DNA of 64,000 nucleotides from Granulicella rosea (GTDB lineage: Bacteria; Acidobacteriota; Terriglobia; Terriglobales; Acidobacteriaceae), in contig NZ_FZOU01000001.1 in NCBI RefSeq assembly GCF_900188085.1, positions 806,001 to 870,000 on the forward strand. The letters run 5' to 3'. Positions 1-8,843 of this stretch are shown here, in pieces (positions within the stretch are counted from its first letter, which is position 1; every line of letters begins with the position of its first letter). The translations under genes and the position numbers were made by a program. The notes beneath the pieces were generated by a model, which saw nothing but the letters and a program-made list of their open reading frames with translations, was not told the DNA's origin and searched no databases.

Positions 1-1
1 G

Positions 2-925
2 TTGTCCGTGGGAGACGTTCGCGGCATCGTCGGGACGCCTGCGGTGATGGTGAACGGTGCGCCGGAGGTTATGGTGCAGGGCGGGGAAGCGGGGCTCGGA
101 TGGCAGCCGAATCTGCGGATTCCATTGCATGGGCGGAAGGAGTTGAGCGGTAAGCTGGAGTTCGCCATCGACCTGACGCTGAACGGGACGGAGATGTTCA
201 GCATGGCGCCGGTTGGCGACTCCAACCATGTGGAGTTGAGTTCGGCGTGGCCTTCGCCGTTGTTTGCCGGCAAGTTTTTGCCACGGAATAGGACAGTGAG
301 TCGCGACGGGTTTACCGCGTCATGGGATGTTTCGTCATTGGCCACGGGAACGCAGGTTCAGATGGTCTCGGCCAAGCCGATCGATACGATGGATGTGAGC
401 CTGCTGACGCCGATCGATCCCTACAAGCTGAGCGACCGCGCGACGAAGTACGGCATCCTGTTCGTTGTGCTGACCTTCGGCGGTTTCTTCCTCTTCGAGA
501 TGTTGAAGGAGCTGCCGATCCACCCGGTGCAGTACCTGCTGGTGGGCTTCGGTCTGGCAATTTTCTTCCTGCTGCTGGTCAGTTTCTCGGAGCATATCGC
601 GTTCGCGCTGGCGTACATGATCGCGAGCGTCGCATGCATTGGACTGCTGACATTTTATCTCTCGTATGTCCTGCGAGCCGTCGCGCGCGGCGTCGGCTTC
701 GGCGCGATGCTGGCGACGCTGTATGCAGCGGTGTACGGTCTGCTGATCAGCGAGGACAACGCGCTCATCCTTGGCTCGCTGCTGCTCTTCGCTGTGCTGG
801 CCGCAGTGATGGTCGTTACGCGCAAGGTGGATTGGTACAAGGCCGGCGGTGAGTTGCTCAAGGCTGCTGCGCCTGCTCCTTCGCCGATGCCAGTGGGGGA
901 AGGTGCGGGCAAGATTGTAGGGTAG
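2..925 (+). CDS. creD: CreD-like inner membrane protein, 5' truncated by window edge
   Basis: This is the C-terminal part of a CreD family cell-envelope integrity protein; the reading frame is open to the window edge, so the true start lies outside. About 130 residues of periplasmic domain (starting near a DVRGI motif) are followed by a cluster of hydrophobic segments from about residue 145 to 275. The segment containing RATKYGILF and then HPVQYLLVGF matches the typical CreD membrane core. CreD is a CreBC-regulon membrane protein in enterobacteria, linked to envelope stress and beta-lactam response; its biochemical role is unknown. No CreB/CreC genes are visible here. The family call is fairly sure; regulation in this organism cannot be judged. 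Confidence 0.85.
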   Translation: MSVGDVRGIVGTPAVMVNGAPEVMVQGGEAGLGWQPNLRIPLHGRKELSGKLEFAIDLTLNGTEMFSMAPVGDSNHVELSSAWPSPLFAGKFLPRNRTVSRDGFTASWDVSSLATGTQVQMVSAKPIDTMDVSLLTPIDPYKLSDRATKYGILFVVLTFGGFFLFEMLKELPIHPVQYLLVGFGLAIFFLLLVSFSEHIAFALAYMIASVACIGLLTFYLSYVLRAVARGVGFGAMLATLYAAVYGLLISEDNALILGSLLLFAVLAAVMVVTRKVDWYKAGGELLKAAAPAPSPMPVGEGAGKIVG

Positions 926-939
926 TCGTCACAAAAGCC

Positions 940-967
940 AAGGGCACGGCTTATGAGCCGTGCCCTT
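940..967. terminator. Bidirectional hairpin terminator between creD and the small membrane gene
   Basis: A perfect 12-bp stem (940-951 with 956-967) closes a 4-nt loop between the converging creD and the small minus-strand gene. On the minus strand the stem is followed by GGCTTTTGTG, a fair T-rich tail; the plus-strand tail is poor in T. Confidence 0.7.
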
Positions 968-993
968 CGCTTGCAAACTCTATCGAAGAACTC

Positions 994-1104
994 TTACCAG
1001 GTCGGCATCCACGAGCAGATGCATGTGACGAAGATGACGCCGTAGGCGATGACCAGGAGCCCCCACCAGCGCTCCAGAAACGATGCTTCAGAGTGTGCAC
1101 TCAT
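994..1104 (-). CDS. 36-residue single-pass membrane protein (uncharacterised)
   Basis: A short ORF encodes 36 residues: a charged N terminus (MSAHSEASFLERWW), one hydrophobic segment of about 16 residues, then two cysteines and a tryptophan-bearing tail ending SWMPTW. The start is supported by a good Shine-Dalgarno (AAGGGAG, 8 nt before the ATG), and the gene ends just before the shared hairpin terminator at 940-967. It has its own leader between creD and the methyltransferase gene. I do not recognise a named family. The RBS, terminator and membrane-like composition argue that it is real and not a random ORF. Function unknown. Confidence 0.6.
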   Translation of the reverse strand: MSAHSEASFLERWWGLLVIAYGVIFVTCICSWMPTW

Positions 1105-1148
1105 TCGAAAATCTCCCTTTTGCCCGCTTTTAAACCCGCTTCTCCATC

Positions 1149-1940
1149 CTAACCGAGATTGGGGTTGGCCTCAATCGGCTTGCGGCCGGTGAAGCGGTAG
1201 ACGGCGCACTCCTCGTCGCCGGTCGAGCCGTACTCTTTTTGCGCGGCGATGGCGGCGAGGTCGGCGATATGGTCCTCGGTGCTCATCGCCACCTTGCCGA
1301 AGAAGAGCTGCGTAAAGGCCGGGTTGTGGTCGAGCACCGGCGCGTGTTCGGAGTTGACGTAGAGCAGGTCGAACTCGCCCGCGCGGTCGTGGAAGGCGTG
1401 CTCGACGCGCCGCAGCAGGCGCCGCAGGACGGGCGCCTCGAACGGGTGGAACATGAAGGCGAGCACGGGGCCTTTGGGCAGGTCGAACTCCAGCGCGTCT
1501 ATCTGAACTACCCTTGCTGGCGCAAGGGGTGCTGCATGCAGCGGAAAGATTTCGAGGTTCGCCTCGGCGATGTCGGCGAGCGCGGGGTTCATCTCCACGC
1601 CGATGACGGCCTTGAACGGCTGCAGCGAGGCCGCGAGCATGGCGCGTCCCTTGCCCGCGCCGAAGTCAACGAAGGTGTAGCGTTCGAGCGGATAGAGCGG
1701 CGCCGGTTTGAGTAACTGCCACAGGTCGATCAGCGTATCCAGGATGCTGGGCGCGACGCCGTAGTAGGCGGTGATGTGCTCGTCGTTGGGGTGGCCGATG
1801 AGGAGCTCGCGCTGCGGGATCAGGCCGCTGGTATCGACCCCGTAGGCCGTATCGAAGGGATGGATCGGGTGCTCGGAGGCGGGGGCGGGCGGTGGGACGA
1901 GCTTGGGCTTGCGCGGCGTTCTGGGTTTCGCGGGAGGCAT
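1149..1940 (-). CDS. Class I SAM-dependent methyltransferase
   Basis: The 263-residue product has a proline/lysine-rich N terminus of about 25 residues and a Rossmann-type methyltransferase core. The SAM-binding glycine loop appears as VDFGAGKGRAM near residue 115, followed by an acidic strand end (VIGVEMN). The open frame runs further upstream, but the ATG at 1940 is preferred because the upstream part overlaps the SufT-like gene and a GGAG lies just before this ATG. The substrate cannot be told from sequence. It is the last gene of a minus-strand run from the CPBP protease down, separated from the SufT-like gene by 20 nt, so it is probably co-transcribed. Confidence 0.8.
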   Translation of the reverse strand: MPPAKPRTPRKPKLVPPPAPASEHPIHPFDTAYGVDTSGLIPQRELLIGHPNDEHITAYYGVAPSILDTLIDLWQLLKPAPLYPLERYTFVDFGAGKGRAMLAASLQPFKAVIGVEMNPALADIAEANLEIFPLHAAPLAPARVVQIDALEFDLPKGPVLAFMFHPFEAPVLRRLLRRVEHAFHDRAGEFDLLYVNSEHAPVLDHNPAFTQLFFGKVAMSTEDHIADLAAIAAQKEYGSTGDEECAVYRFTGRKPIEANPNLG

Positions 1941-1960
1941 TGTCTCCAGTTTAGCCCGCA

Positions 1961-2344
1961 CTACCGGATGCGGTTGTTCAGGATGGGAAACTGCGGCTGG
2001 TCGAGCTTCAGGATGCGGCGGCCCTCGCGGGAGATGAGCTGCGGCGTCCACACGGGCGTCTCGTGCAGATGGATGGTCGTCCGCGAGATCTCAAAGATGC
2101 CGGCGAGCCGGTTCTGGATCTGCGCGGTCAGTTGCGCCTGCTTGCCCTCGTCGTCGCCGGTGGGGATCAGGTCGAGCGTCAGCAGATGCCGCTGGGGCAC
2201 GCCGGCGATGCCCGCGCCGGGCACGTCGAGGTCCGGCGCAAGGGCGATCCGCTGAACCAGACCGAGGTCCACGATGTTCAGCGGGATCTCGGGGTCGTAG
2301 CAGTCGCGCAGGGCGGCGATCACGTTGTCTTCCGTGAAGCTCAT
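1961..2344 (-). CDS. SufT/PaaD-type iron-sulfur assembly factor (DUF59/MIP18 family)
   Basis: A 127-residue protein of the DUF59 (MIP18) family, recognised by the N-terminal signature CYDPEIPLNIVDLGLV. Proteins of this family (SufT, PaaD, eukaryotic CIA2) help deliver or mature Fe-S clusters in client proteins. Its start overlaps the ispA stop by one base (TGATG), which implies translational coupling. No other suf genes are in the window, so the link to Fe-S assembly rests on the family alone; the many Fe-S or cluster-requiring products elsewhere (NadA, ferredoxin) are plausible clients. The C-terminal 30 residues are less typical of the family. Confidence 0.8.
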   Translation of the reverse strand: MSFTEDNVIAALRDCYDPEIPLNIVDLGLVQRIALAPDLDVPGAGIAGVPQRHLLTLDLIPTGDDEGKQAQLTAQIQNRLAGIFEISRTTIHLHETPVWTPQLISREGRRILKLDQPQFPILNNRIR

Positions 2345-3276
2345 CAGTTTTTGCGCGCCGTCAGGTACTGGGCGAGCGCCTTGAGCGGCGCGGCTGCCTC
2401 GCCGAAGGGCGTGAGCGCGTCGAAGGCGTCGGCGATGAGCTGTTCTGCGTCCTGGATCGACCGCTCGATGCCGTAGACGGCGGGCCACGTGGCCTTGTCG
2501 GCGGCGGTGTCCTTGCCGGCGGTCTTGCCCAATTGGGCGGAGTCCTGCGTCATGTCCAGCACGTCGTCGACGATCTGGAAGGCGAGGCCGGCCTTTTCGC
2601 CGAAGGTGCGCAGGCGGGCGATCGTGTCTTCGCTGGGCTGCGCGCTGCCGTAGAGTCCTCCGGCGACGATGCTGACCGTGATGAGCGCGCCGGTCTTGGC
2701 GCGGTGGATGGCCTCGACCATGGCGGCGGTGGGCTTTACGCCCTCGCCTTCGATGTCCATCACCTGTCCGCCGATCATGCCGGGGGCGAGCGAGGTTTCG
2801 AGGTCTCCCACGCGGCCGACGCCGGTTCCGACGGCGATCGCCACCTCGCGCAGCACGGCGACGACGGTCGCGGGCGCGGCGGGCAGGCTGGCGATGGTCT
2901 GGAAGGCGAGCGTCTGCAGCGCGTCGCCGGCGAGGATGGCGGTCGCCTCGCCGAAGGCGACGTGGCAGGTCGGCTGACCGCGGCGCAGGTCGTCGTTGTC
3001 GAGCGCGGGCAGATCGTCGTGGATCAGCGAGTAGGTGTGCAGCATCTCGAGCGCGGCGCCGAGGTCGGCCACGCCTTCGGGCAGCGTTCCCGCGACCATG
3101 CGCGCGGCTTCGATGCAGAGGATCGGACGCAGCCGCTTGCCGCCCGCGAAGGTGCTGTGGCGCATGGCGCGGTGGATGGAGTGCGGGAGCGTGTCGGGGC
3201 CGGGAAGCAGGCGTTCAAGAGCCTGATCGGTGAGCGCGGCGCCAGAGCTGAGGAGGTCTTTCACGTTGAGGGCCAT
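2344..3276 (-). CDS. ispA: Polyprenyl (farnesyl/geranylgeranyl) diphosphate synthase
   Basis: The 310-residue protein is a trans-isoprenyl diphosphate synthase, which condenses isopentenyl diphosphate with allylic diphosphates to make C15 or C20 chains for lipid carriers and quinones. Visible motifs are GGKRLRP, the first aspartate-rich motif HDDLPALDND near residue 86, and the second, FQIVDDVLD, near residue 235. The six-residue spacing in the first motif (DDxxxxD) is that of bacterial short-chain synthases. The start is the ATG at 3276, preceded only by a weak RBS. It follows the membrane-protein gene by 11 nt and overlaps the SufT-like gene downstream. Chain length (C15 or C20) is not settled by sequence alone. 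Confidence 0.9.
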   Translation of the reverse strand: MALNVKDLLSSGAALTDQALERLLPGPDTLPHSIHRAMRHSTFAGGKRLRPILCIEAARMVAGTLPEGVADLGAALEMLHTYSLIHDDLPALDNDDLRRGQPTCHVAFGEATAILAGDALQTLAFQTIASLPAAPATVVAVLREVAIAVGTGVGRVGDLETSLAPGMIGGQVMDIEGEGVKPTAAMVEAIHRAKTGALITVSIVAGGLYGSAQPSEDTIARLRTFGEKAGLAFQIVDDVLDMTQDSAQLGKTAGKDTAADKATWPAVYGIERSIQDAEQLIADAFDALTPFGEAAAPLKALAQYLTARKN

Positions 3277-3287
3277 CACATTCGATT

Positions 3288-4985
3288 TTACGCGACTGCG
3301 CGCGATGCGGCTGGCCGCCGTCCGCGGTAGAGGGCGAAGAGCGCGAGGCTGACGACCGAGATGGCGTCGCCGACCGCTCGGTCGGGCATCTGCCACGGTT
3401 TTGCCTCCTTCACGAGGATGCTGGACGGACCGGCGGGCAGAGGCAGGGCGAGCAGGCCGTCCGCGCGTTCGACCCTCGCGGGAAAGATCTGGCCGTTGCG
3501 CGTCACACGCCAAGAGGGGTAGGCGCGCAGGTTCAGAACGAGCGTCTCCGGCTGCGGCAGGTTGAGCGTAAGTTGACGCGGAGCGGGGCCAGGCGCCGTC
3601 TGCACCGGCTGGGCGTAGGCGGCCTGTGGAGGCAGGAGCCAGTAGGGCGGGTCGGCGTGCTTCAGGGAGTCGTTATCGGCGGGGGCGGGGGTATATTCGT
3701 CGGTGGGATCGGTTCCGGCGGGGGAGTGAAAGAGCGCCAGGCGCGCCTCGACCGTGTCGGCCGGGTCGCAGGGCTGGGCGAAGTTGCGGTAGGCGGGCAG
3801 GATCAACGCAGCTGCCCCGGCCAGTGCGACGGCGGTCAGGGACAAGGGTTTCAGACGCAGTGGATTCAATGCCTTGGCGGCGGCGAGGCCGAAGACGGCT
3901 GCCAGAATGGCGAGGATGCGCCACGGGAACTGCAGGAAGGCGAGCTTGGGCGCGTGCTGCCAGACGGGTAGCGCGATGGGGGTGAGGAGCAGGGCGATGG
4001 TGCCGGTTAAAGCGCCCAGCGCGAAAGCTGGGTTACTCCTTGCGAAAAACAAATACGGGGATCCTTCGCTTCGCTCAGGATGACGGACTTTTGGGGCGAG
4101 CCATGAAAAGGCAAGTGAAAGGATGGCGGCTGCGAGCAGGATGACGGCAATGACCGAGGCCGTATGAAGCACGTCGTCGTGCGGGCCGTCGCCGGTGATG
4201 TGGAAGAGTGTGTTGTCAGCGATGCGCATGCCGGGGATGACGGCCATGGCGACCTGCACGTACTTCTGTTCGGCGGCCGCGGGCAGCAGGTAGAAGGCGA
4301 TGGAGCAGAGGCCGAGCATCAGTCCTCCGCATCCGTTGGCGGCGAGCTTGAGGCGTCTGCCTGCGGGCGTCTGCGCCAGCCGGATGGCGCCGAGAAATGC
4401 CAGCGCGTAGCAGCCCATCACGCCTGCGGGTGCGTTGGTCAGCCACAGCAGCGCGACCGGCAGGGCGATGGCCGGTGCGGTAACCTCCTCGGCGAGGATG
4501 GCCTGCAGGAGCAGCGGCATCCATGCGGCGGCCAGCAGCTCGGCATAGGCAGTGCGCTCGTACGCGGTGAAGAGCATGTAAGGATTCGCGAGGTAGAGGA
4601 TCGCGGCCAGCGTCGCCGCCGTTGGTCCGGCGTAGACGCGCGCCAGCCGGTGCAGAGCCAGGCCGCTCGCGGTCAGGGCCAGCCAGGTGTAGGCGATGGG
4701 CGCAAACTTCCACGGCAGGAGCAGACCCAGCAAAGCGCCGATCAGCCAGGAGAGCGGCGGGTAAAAGACGAAGCGCGGCTCGCCGGCGTTCCATGCCGGG
4801 GTGTCGGCCCACTGGGGCATGTGGCCGTGGAGAAGCTGTTGCCCGGCCTCCATCCAGCTCAGGATGTGGAAGTCGAAGTCGTGCCCGCAGGAGCAGCCAT
4901 GCAGGATCAGCGGCAGGACTGCGACGAGCGCCGCAAGCGGGATCAGGGCCAGGTGCAGGCGCGGGTTGGTGCGAGGGGCAGGCAT
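3288..4985 (-). CDS. Large polytopic membrane protein carrying a repeat-derived loop
   Basis: The 565-residue protein has about ten hydrophobic segments in its first 390 residues and a soluble C-terminal domain of about 130 residues, followed by a final hydrophobic segment. The layout resembles GT-C-like or YfhO-type integral membrane proteins, including an early large loop after the first helix (HDFDFHILSW). The catalytic family cannot be named with confidence. At about residues 301-316 a loop between two helices reads RHPERSEGSP and is encoded by a dispersed genomic hairpin repeat, so this segment is probably an insertion and not ancestral. The gene lies 32 nt after the acylase gene and 11 nt before ispA, all on the minus strand. 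Confidence 0.65.
   Translation of the reverse strand: MPAPRTNPRLHLALIPLAALVAVLPLILHGCSCGHDFDFHILSWMEAGQQLLHGHMPQWADTPAWNAGEPRFVFYPPLSWLIGALLGLLLPWKFAPIAYTWLALTASGLALHRLARVYAGPTAATLAAILYLANPYMLFTAYERTAYAELLAAAWMPLLLQAILAEEVTAPAIALPVALLWLTNAPAGVMGCYALAFLGAIRLAQTPAGRRLKLAANGCGGLMLGLCSIAFYLLPAAAEQKYVQVAMAVIPGMRIADNTLFHITGDGPHDDVLHTASVIAVILLAAAILSLAFSWLAPKVRHPERSEGSPYLFFARSNPAFALGALTGTIALLLTPIALPVWQHAPKLAFLQFPWRILAILAAVFGLAAAKALNPLRLKPLSLTAVALAGAAALILPAYRNFAQPCDPADTVEARLALFHSPAGTDPTDEYTPAPADNDSLKHADPPYWLLPPQAAYAQPVQTAPGPAPRQLTLNLPQPETLVLNLRAYPSWRVTRNGQIFPARVERADGLLALPLPAGPSSILVKEAKPWQMPDRAVGDAISVVSLALFALYRGRRPAASRAVA
4052..4087. repeat. Dispersed hairpin repeat inside a coding region (PERSEGS type)
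   Basis: Read on the minus strand this stretch contains GTCATCCTGAGCGAAGCG followed by AAGGATCC, a short palindromic repeat that I know as common in acidobacterial intergenic DNA. Its arms are ATCCT (4061-4065) and AGGAT (4077-4081). A related hairpin lies at 9835-9863. Here it is in frame within the membrane protein gene and encodes RHPERSEGSP. Confidence 0.7.
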
Positions 4986-5017
4986 CGATGGTTGAAGGTT
5001 AGGATACAGGGCGCCCG

Positions 5018-7792
5018 TCAGCGGGGAGTCAGCGTCAGGTTATGCGTTGCGGCAGCCGTCACGGCCTGCTCGCTGAAGGGCAGTTTGAAGGTCGCGGCCT
5101 TGTACCAGGCGGGAAACTGGTCGGCGAACCATGGGCTGGCCGGGTTGCCGGACTCGCCCATGACCACGTTCAGGGTCGATTCGTCGAGGTTCGCAAAATC
5201 GACCGTCAGACGCTCGGACGGCCCGAAGCTGCGGTCGACCTGCTTCACCGTGGAGTGGTCGCCGGAGAGCGGGTGCGCGCCGCTGCCGATGGGCCAGCCA
5301 AGCAGCCGGCGAAGCCATGTGGAGGCCTCGAAGACCGGGTGTTCGATCTCGAAGGGATGAACCTTGCCGTAGCGCCACGTGCTCAGGTCGCTGGGCGCGT
5401 GCGCATCGTTCAGGCCCTTGTCGAGTGCGGAGGCCATGAGGTCGTCCCATGTCTTGAAGGCCGGGGGCAGCCAACGCGCGGGCGTGTGCGCGACGATCTG
5501 TTCGAGCGCATAGTCCTTCTGGTTCCAGAGGTAGAGCTCGCCGAGGTCGTCTTTGGGCGATGCGCCGGAGACGTGCGTGCTGAGCAGGATCTGCCACAGA
5601 GCCCGGTGCGCGGCGGCGACGATGGCCGGGGCCGCGGCGTCGGCATCCATGCGGCCGTTCCACTTGCGCAGCAGATCGGCGGCCTGGCGCAGACCCTTCT
5701 GCTCGCGGGCCGGGCGGGCAGCCAGCGCGGCGCTGTGGTCGATCGCATAGGCGAAGCGCTGCGCCAGCACATGGTCGAAGTCGGAGTAGACGTCGTTCTG
5801 GAGCGCCAGCATGTCGGTCGCGGTGAGCTTGTTGTGCGCGGTCAGAAAGTGCCAGATGCGCTCGTTGCGATAGGGTGCGGCCCAGTTGTCGGCGATCCGG
5901 TAGGGGTAGTCGTCGGGCGTGATGCGTGCGTTGGCGGTGGCGAGCACGCCGCCCGCGGGGTCGAAGACCTGCGGCATCTGGTCGAATGGAATGTAGCCGG
6001 ACCACTCGTTCGCCGCCGTGGCCTGTACGGGGACCGAGCTGATCGGAGCGCCGATGGGGACGACCGCGGGCTTCGGTTCGTTCGATCCAATCCCGATTGG
6101 CGAAAGCGGACTCTCGTCCGAGGGCAGAATGGTCTTGCCGATGGGCGGCTCGATCTTCGGCACCGCGATGTCGGCGGGGATGACCGCCGGCGCGGGCTGG
6201 TGCGGCCCGCGAATGGGCACGCGGCCGATGGCGTGGTAGCCGATGTGGCCCTGGTCGTCGGCGTAGACGGCGTTCTGCGCCGGGCCGCCGAAGCCGCTGA
6301 CCGCGGCCGTGAAGCTCGGCCAGTCGTGCGCGCTGTCGACGGCGAAGAGCGGCATGGGCACGAGGGCGGGGTCGTATGCGGTCCAGCGCAGAGCGATGCC
6401 GCGGCTCTCGCCGGGCAGGATTGGAGTCAGGATCGGGGTTTCGATCCCGCCATGGACGGTGGCCGTCACGTCGAGCGAGACATCCTTACCGCCGCGCACC
6501 TGGATCGTCTCGGGGTGATGCGCGACCGGTTGCCAGGCGCCGTCCGTAGTCTGGAACTCGGTCGCCGCGCCCGTGCCGCGCGTCTGCTCGATGTAGAGAT
6601 CCTGCACATCGGCGAAGAGGTAGGTGATGCCCCAGGCGATATGGCGGTTGTGGCCGACGACGACGAAGGGCACGCCGGGCAGCGAGACGCCCGCGACGTC
6701 GAAGTCGTCCGGGCCCGAAAGGCCGATCTCGTACCAGGTGTCTGGCACGCCGAGGTGCAGGTGCATGTCGTCTGAAAGCAACGGTTTACCGGAGGCAGTG
6801 CGCGAGCCGGCGACGACCCAGTCGTTCGAGCCGGAGGTGCAGGTGGGACAGCTTGCGCCAAGGCTGCTGTGCAGCTCGCGCAGGCGGTCGATCGCGTCGC
6901 CGACTGGCTGGTTCCGGGCGAACAAATTCTGCGACTCGTCGAGCGGCACCTCCTCGATGGGCGGGCCTTCGATGGTCAGGTCGAGCACGCCGGCGGCGGG
7001 CGGATGGTCGCGCCAGGAGCCGACGGGGTAGAGATCGGCGGCAAGCTGCGCCGGCAGCCGCGCGGAGAGCGCCTCGCGGGCGAGCTTCTGCGGGAAGGCG
7101 TTGGTCAGGTCTTCGAACATGGCAAGCGAGACCAGCAGGGAATCGCGCGGCGTCCAGGGCGCGGGCTCATAGTGCAGGACGCGGAACTCGACCGGAAGAT
7201 GCCCGCTGGCGCGCTGGGTCTCCATCGCCGCGTTGACGCCCTGGGCGTAGAGCGTCAGCCAGTGGAGCTGGTCGGCAGGCAGCGCGGCCAGGGCGCGATC
7301 GGCGGAGGCGCGAATCTGCAGCGTACGCTGGGTGCGGTCGTGCGCGACGAGCTTCGAACCGAGGATGGCGGCCAGCTCGCCCGCGGCGTGGCGGCGGATC
7401 ATGTCCATCTGCCACAGGCGATCCTGCGCGGTGGTGTAGCCCTGCGCGAGGACGAGGTCGTCCATGCTGGCGGCGCGCAGGTGGGGCACGCCATGCGCGT
7501 CGCGCTGGACCGTGACCGGCGAGGTGAGGCCGGGGACGGCGAGCGAGCCGTCGATCTGGGGCAGCGCGTCGGTTGCGGCGCGGCGAAGCCAGTGGCGTCC
7601 GCCGATCGCCCCTCCAGCCGCAAGCAGCGGGATGAGGACGGCGGCGGCGACTCCGATCTTCAGCAGGCTGCCGGGGCCTCGGCGCCTCGGCCGATCTTCC
7701 GGCTCCGCAGCGGAGGCGCGGGTAAAGAGCCGTGGTTCCGAATCGTGCGCGGAGTCTGGATCGTGCGCGGGGGTAGGATCGCTGAAGCTCAT
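5018..7792 (-). CDS. Penicillin acylase family N-terminal nucleophile hydrolase
   Basis: The 924-residue protein belongs to the penicillin amidase (peptidase S45) family, which hydrolyses amide bonds of acylated amines such as beta-lactams or acyl-homoserine lactones after self-cleavage into alpha and beta chains. A cytoplasmic N terminus of about 45 residues precedes one membrane anchor (residues about 46-65), so the enzyme probably faces the periplasm. The alpha-chain signature VPHLRA and QGYTTAQDRLWQMD follow. The nucleophile is Ser322 in GSNDWVVAG, preceded by the expected glycine cleavage site. The C-terminal PLSGDHSTV region also fits. It starts 3 nt after the CPBP protease gene and is probably co-transcribed with it. 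The natural substrate is unknown. Confidence 0.9.
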   Translation of the reverse strand: MSFSDPTPAHDPDSAHDSEPRLFTRASAAEPEDRPRRRGPGSLLKIGVAAAVLIPLLAAGGAIGGRHWLRRAATDALPQIDGSLAVPGLTSPVTVQRDAHGVPHLRAASMDDLVLAQGYTTAQDRLWQMDMIRRHAAGELAAILGSKLVAHDRTQRTLQIRASADRALAALPADQLHWLTLYAQGVNAAMETQRASGHLPVEFRVLHYEPAPWTPRDSLLVSLAMFEDLTNAFPQKLAREALSARLPAQLAADLYPVGSWRDHPPAAGVLDLTIEGPPIEEVPLDESQNLFARNQPVGDAIDRLRELHSSLGASCPTCTSGSNDWVVAGSRTASGKPLLSDDMHLHLGVPDTWYEIGLSGPDDFDVAGVSLPGVPFVVVGHNRHIAWGITYLFADVQDLYIEQTRGTGAATEFQTTDGAWQPVAHHPETIQVRGGKDVSLDVTATVHGGIETPILTPILPGESRGIALRWTAYDPALVPMPLFAVDSAHDWPSFTAAVSGFGGPAQNAVYADDQGHIGYHAIGRVPIRGPHQPAPAVIPADIAVPKIEPPIGKTILPSDESPLSPIGIGSNEPKPAVVPIGAPISSVPVQATAANEWSGYIPFDQMPQVFDPAGGVLATANARITPDDYPYRIADNWAAPYRNERIWHFLTAHNKLTATDMLALQNDVYSDFDHVLAQRFAYAIDHSAALAARPAREQKGLRQAADLLRKWNGRMDADAAAPAIVAAAHRALWQILLSTHVSGASPKDDLGELYLWNQKDYALEQIVAHTPARWLPPAFKTWDDLMASALDKGLNDAHAPSDLSTWRYGKVHPFEIEHPVFEASTWLRRLLGWPIGSGAHPLSGDHSTVKQVDRSFGPSERLTVDFANLDESTLNVVMGESGNPASPWFADQFPAWYKAATFKLPFSEQAVTAAATHNLTLTPR

Positions 7793-7795
7793 GCT

Positions 7796-8788
7796 CTACT
7801 GCTGAGTGTAAATGCCCGCGCCGCCGCGGCGAGGCAGGGTGATGTGGATCGCGAGGCAGACCAGCGCCAGGGTGGGAATGACGAAGATGCTGCCCTCCGG
7901 CCCGGTCGTGCCGCCGGAGAGCAGGGGCGAACCGGTGGGGTGCGTGTTGAGCAGGTGGCCCGCGACCATGCCGCCGGAGTCGGCGACGCCGTAGAGGTAC
8001 GATTGCGCCCAGTCCCACGCGGCGTGGAAGCCGATCGCCCACCAGAGCGTGCCGGTGCGCCATAGGCTGAAGACGAAGGTCAGGCCCGCAACGCCGACGG
8101 CGAGGATACCGATGAAGGTCTCGCCCGGATTGCCGGTGTGCAGGTACATGAAGAGCGCGGCGGAGAGCAGGATGGCCGTGATCCAGAAGGCGATCGTGTC
8201 GGCGTGCGGGCTGTCGGGCGCCACGCGCAGCACCAGCCTGCGGATGCCGCGCGCGGCGGTGTACTGGATGTAGCCGCGGGTGAGGAACTCCTCGAAGAAG
8301 CCGACGAGCAGGAAGGCAAGCAGCCATTTCGCGCCGAGGCCGACCGCGTTCGCGCCGTGCAGGCTGACTCCGTCGAAGGCCAGCAGATGCGTGGCGAACA
8401 GGCAGCCGATGAGCAGCGAGAGCGCCGCCAGTCCCCAGGCGAGGCCGGCCAGAAAGTCGCCCAACCAGCGCCGCGCGGACAGGCCGTAGATGCCGAAGCG
8501 GCGGCGTTCGATGAGCGACATCAGCCATGCGGCAAGCGCGAAGATGGCGAAGTTGCCTCCGTCGGTGAGCAGAACGCGAGTCCAGGTCATCGGCGCATGG
8601 GCTCCCATGCCGCGCATGAGGTGAAGCTGGCGGACGAGCATATGCCAGAGCGTCGCAAAGCCGGCGACAAAGGCGAAGAAGAGCAGGACGCTCCAGCCGG
8701 CGCGCAGGCCGTCGTCGCCGATGAAGAGGTTGTGCAGCGGGTGCTTCCGGGGTTGGGGGGATTCCGAATACATGGGTGCTTCGATCAT
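7796..8788 (-). CDS. CPBP (Abi/CAAX-like) intramembrane metalloprotease
   Basis: The 330-residue polytopic membrane protein carries the CPBP motif 1 as EEFLTRG, followed by a motif with conserved histidine after WAIGFH and AAWDWAQS. These glutamates and histidines form the presumed metal site of Rce1-like intramembrane proteases. About eight hydrophobic segments are visible. The ATG at 8788 is chosen; the ATG at 8773 is also possible, and a further upstream start would run into the promoter of the divergent DHH gene. It is the first gene of the minus-strand run continuing into the acylase. Substrates are unknown. Confidence 0.82.
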   Translation of the reverse strand: MIEAPMYSESPQPRKHPLHNLFIGDDGLRAGWSVLLFFAFVAGFATLWHMLVRQLHLMRGMGAHAPMTWTRVLLTDGGNFAIFALAAWLMSLIERRRFGIYGLSARRWLGDFLAGLAWGLAALSLLIGCLFATHLLAFDGVSLHGANAVGLGAKWLLAFLLVGFFEEFLTRGYIQYTAARGIRRLVLRVAPDSPHADTIAFWITAILLSAALFMYLHTGNPGETFIGILAVGVAGLTFVFSLWRTGTLWWAIGFHAAWDWAQSYLYGVADSGGMVAGHLLNTHPTGSPLLSGGTTGPEGSIFVIPTLALVCLAIHITLPRRGGAGIYTQQ

Positions 8789-8843
8789 ACTTGGCTGCCG
8801 GTATGCTGGAGGAGTCGCCCGCATATGGGCCAAGGGAGTTGCT

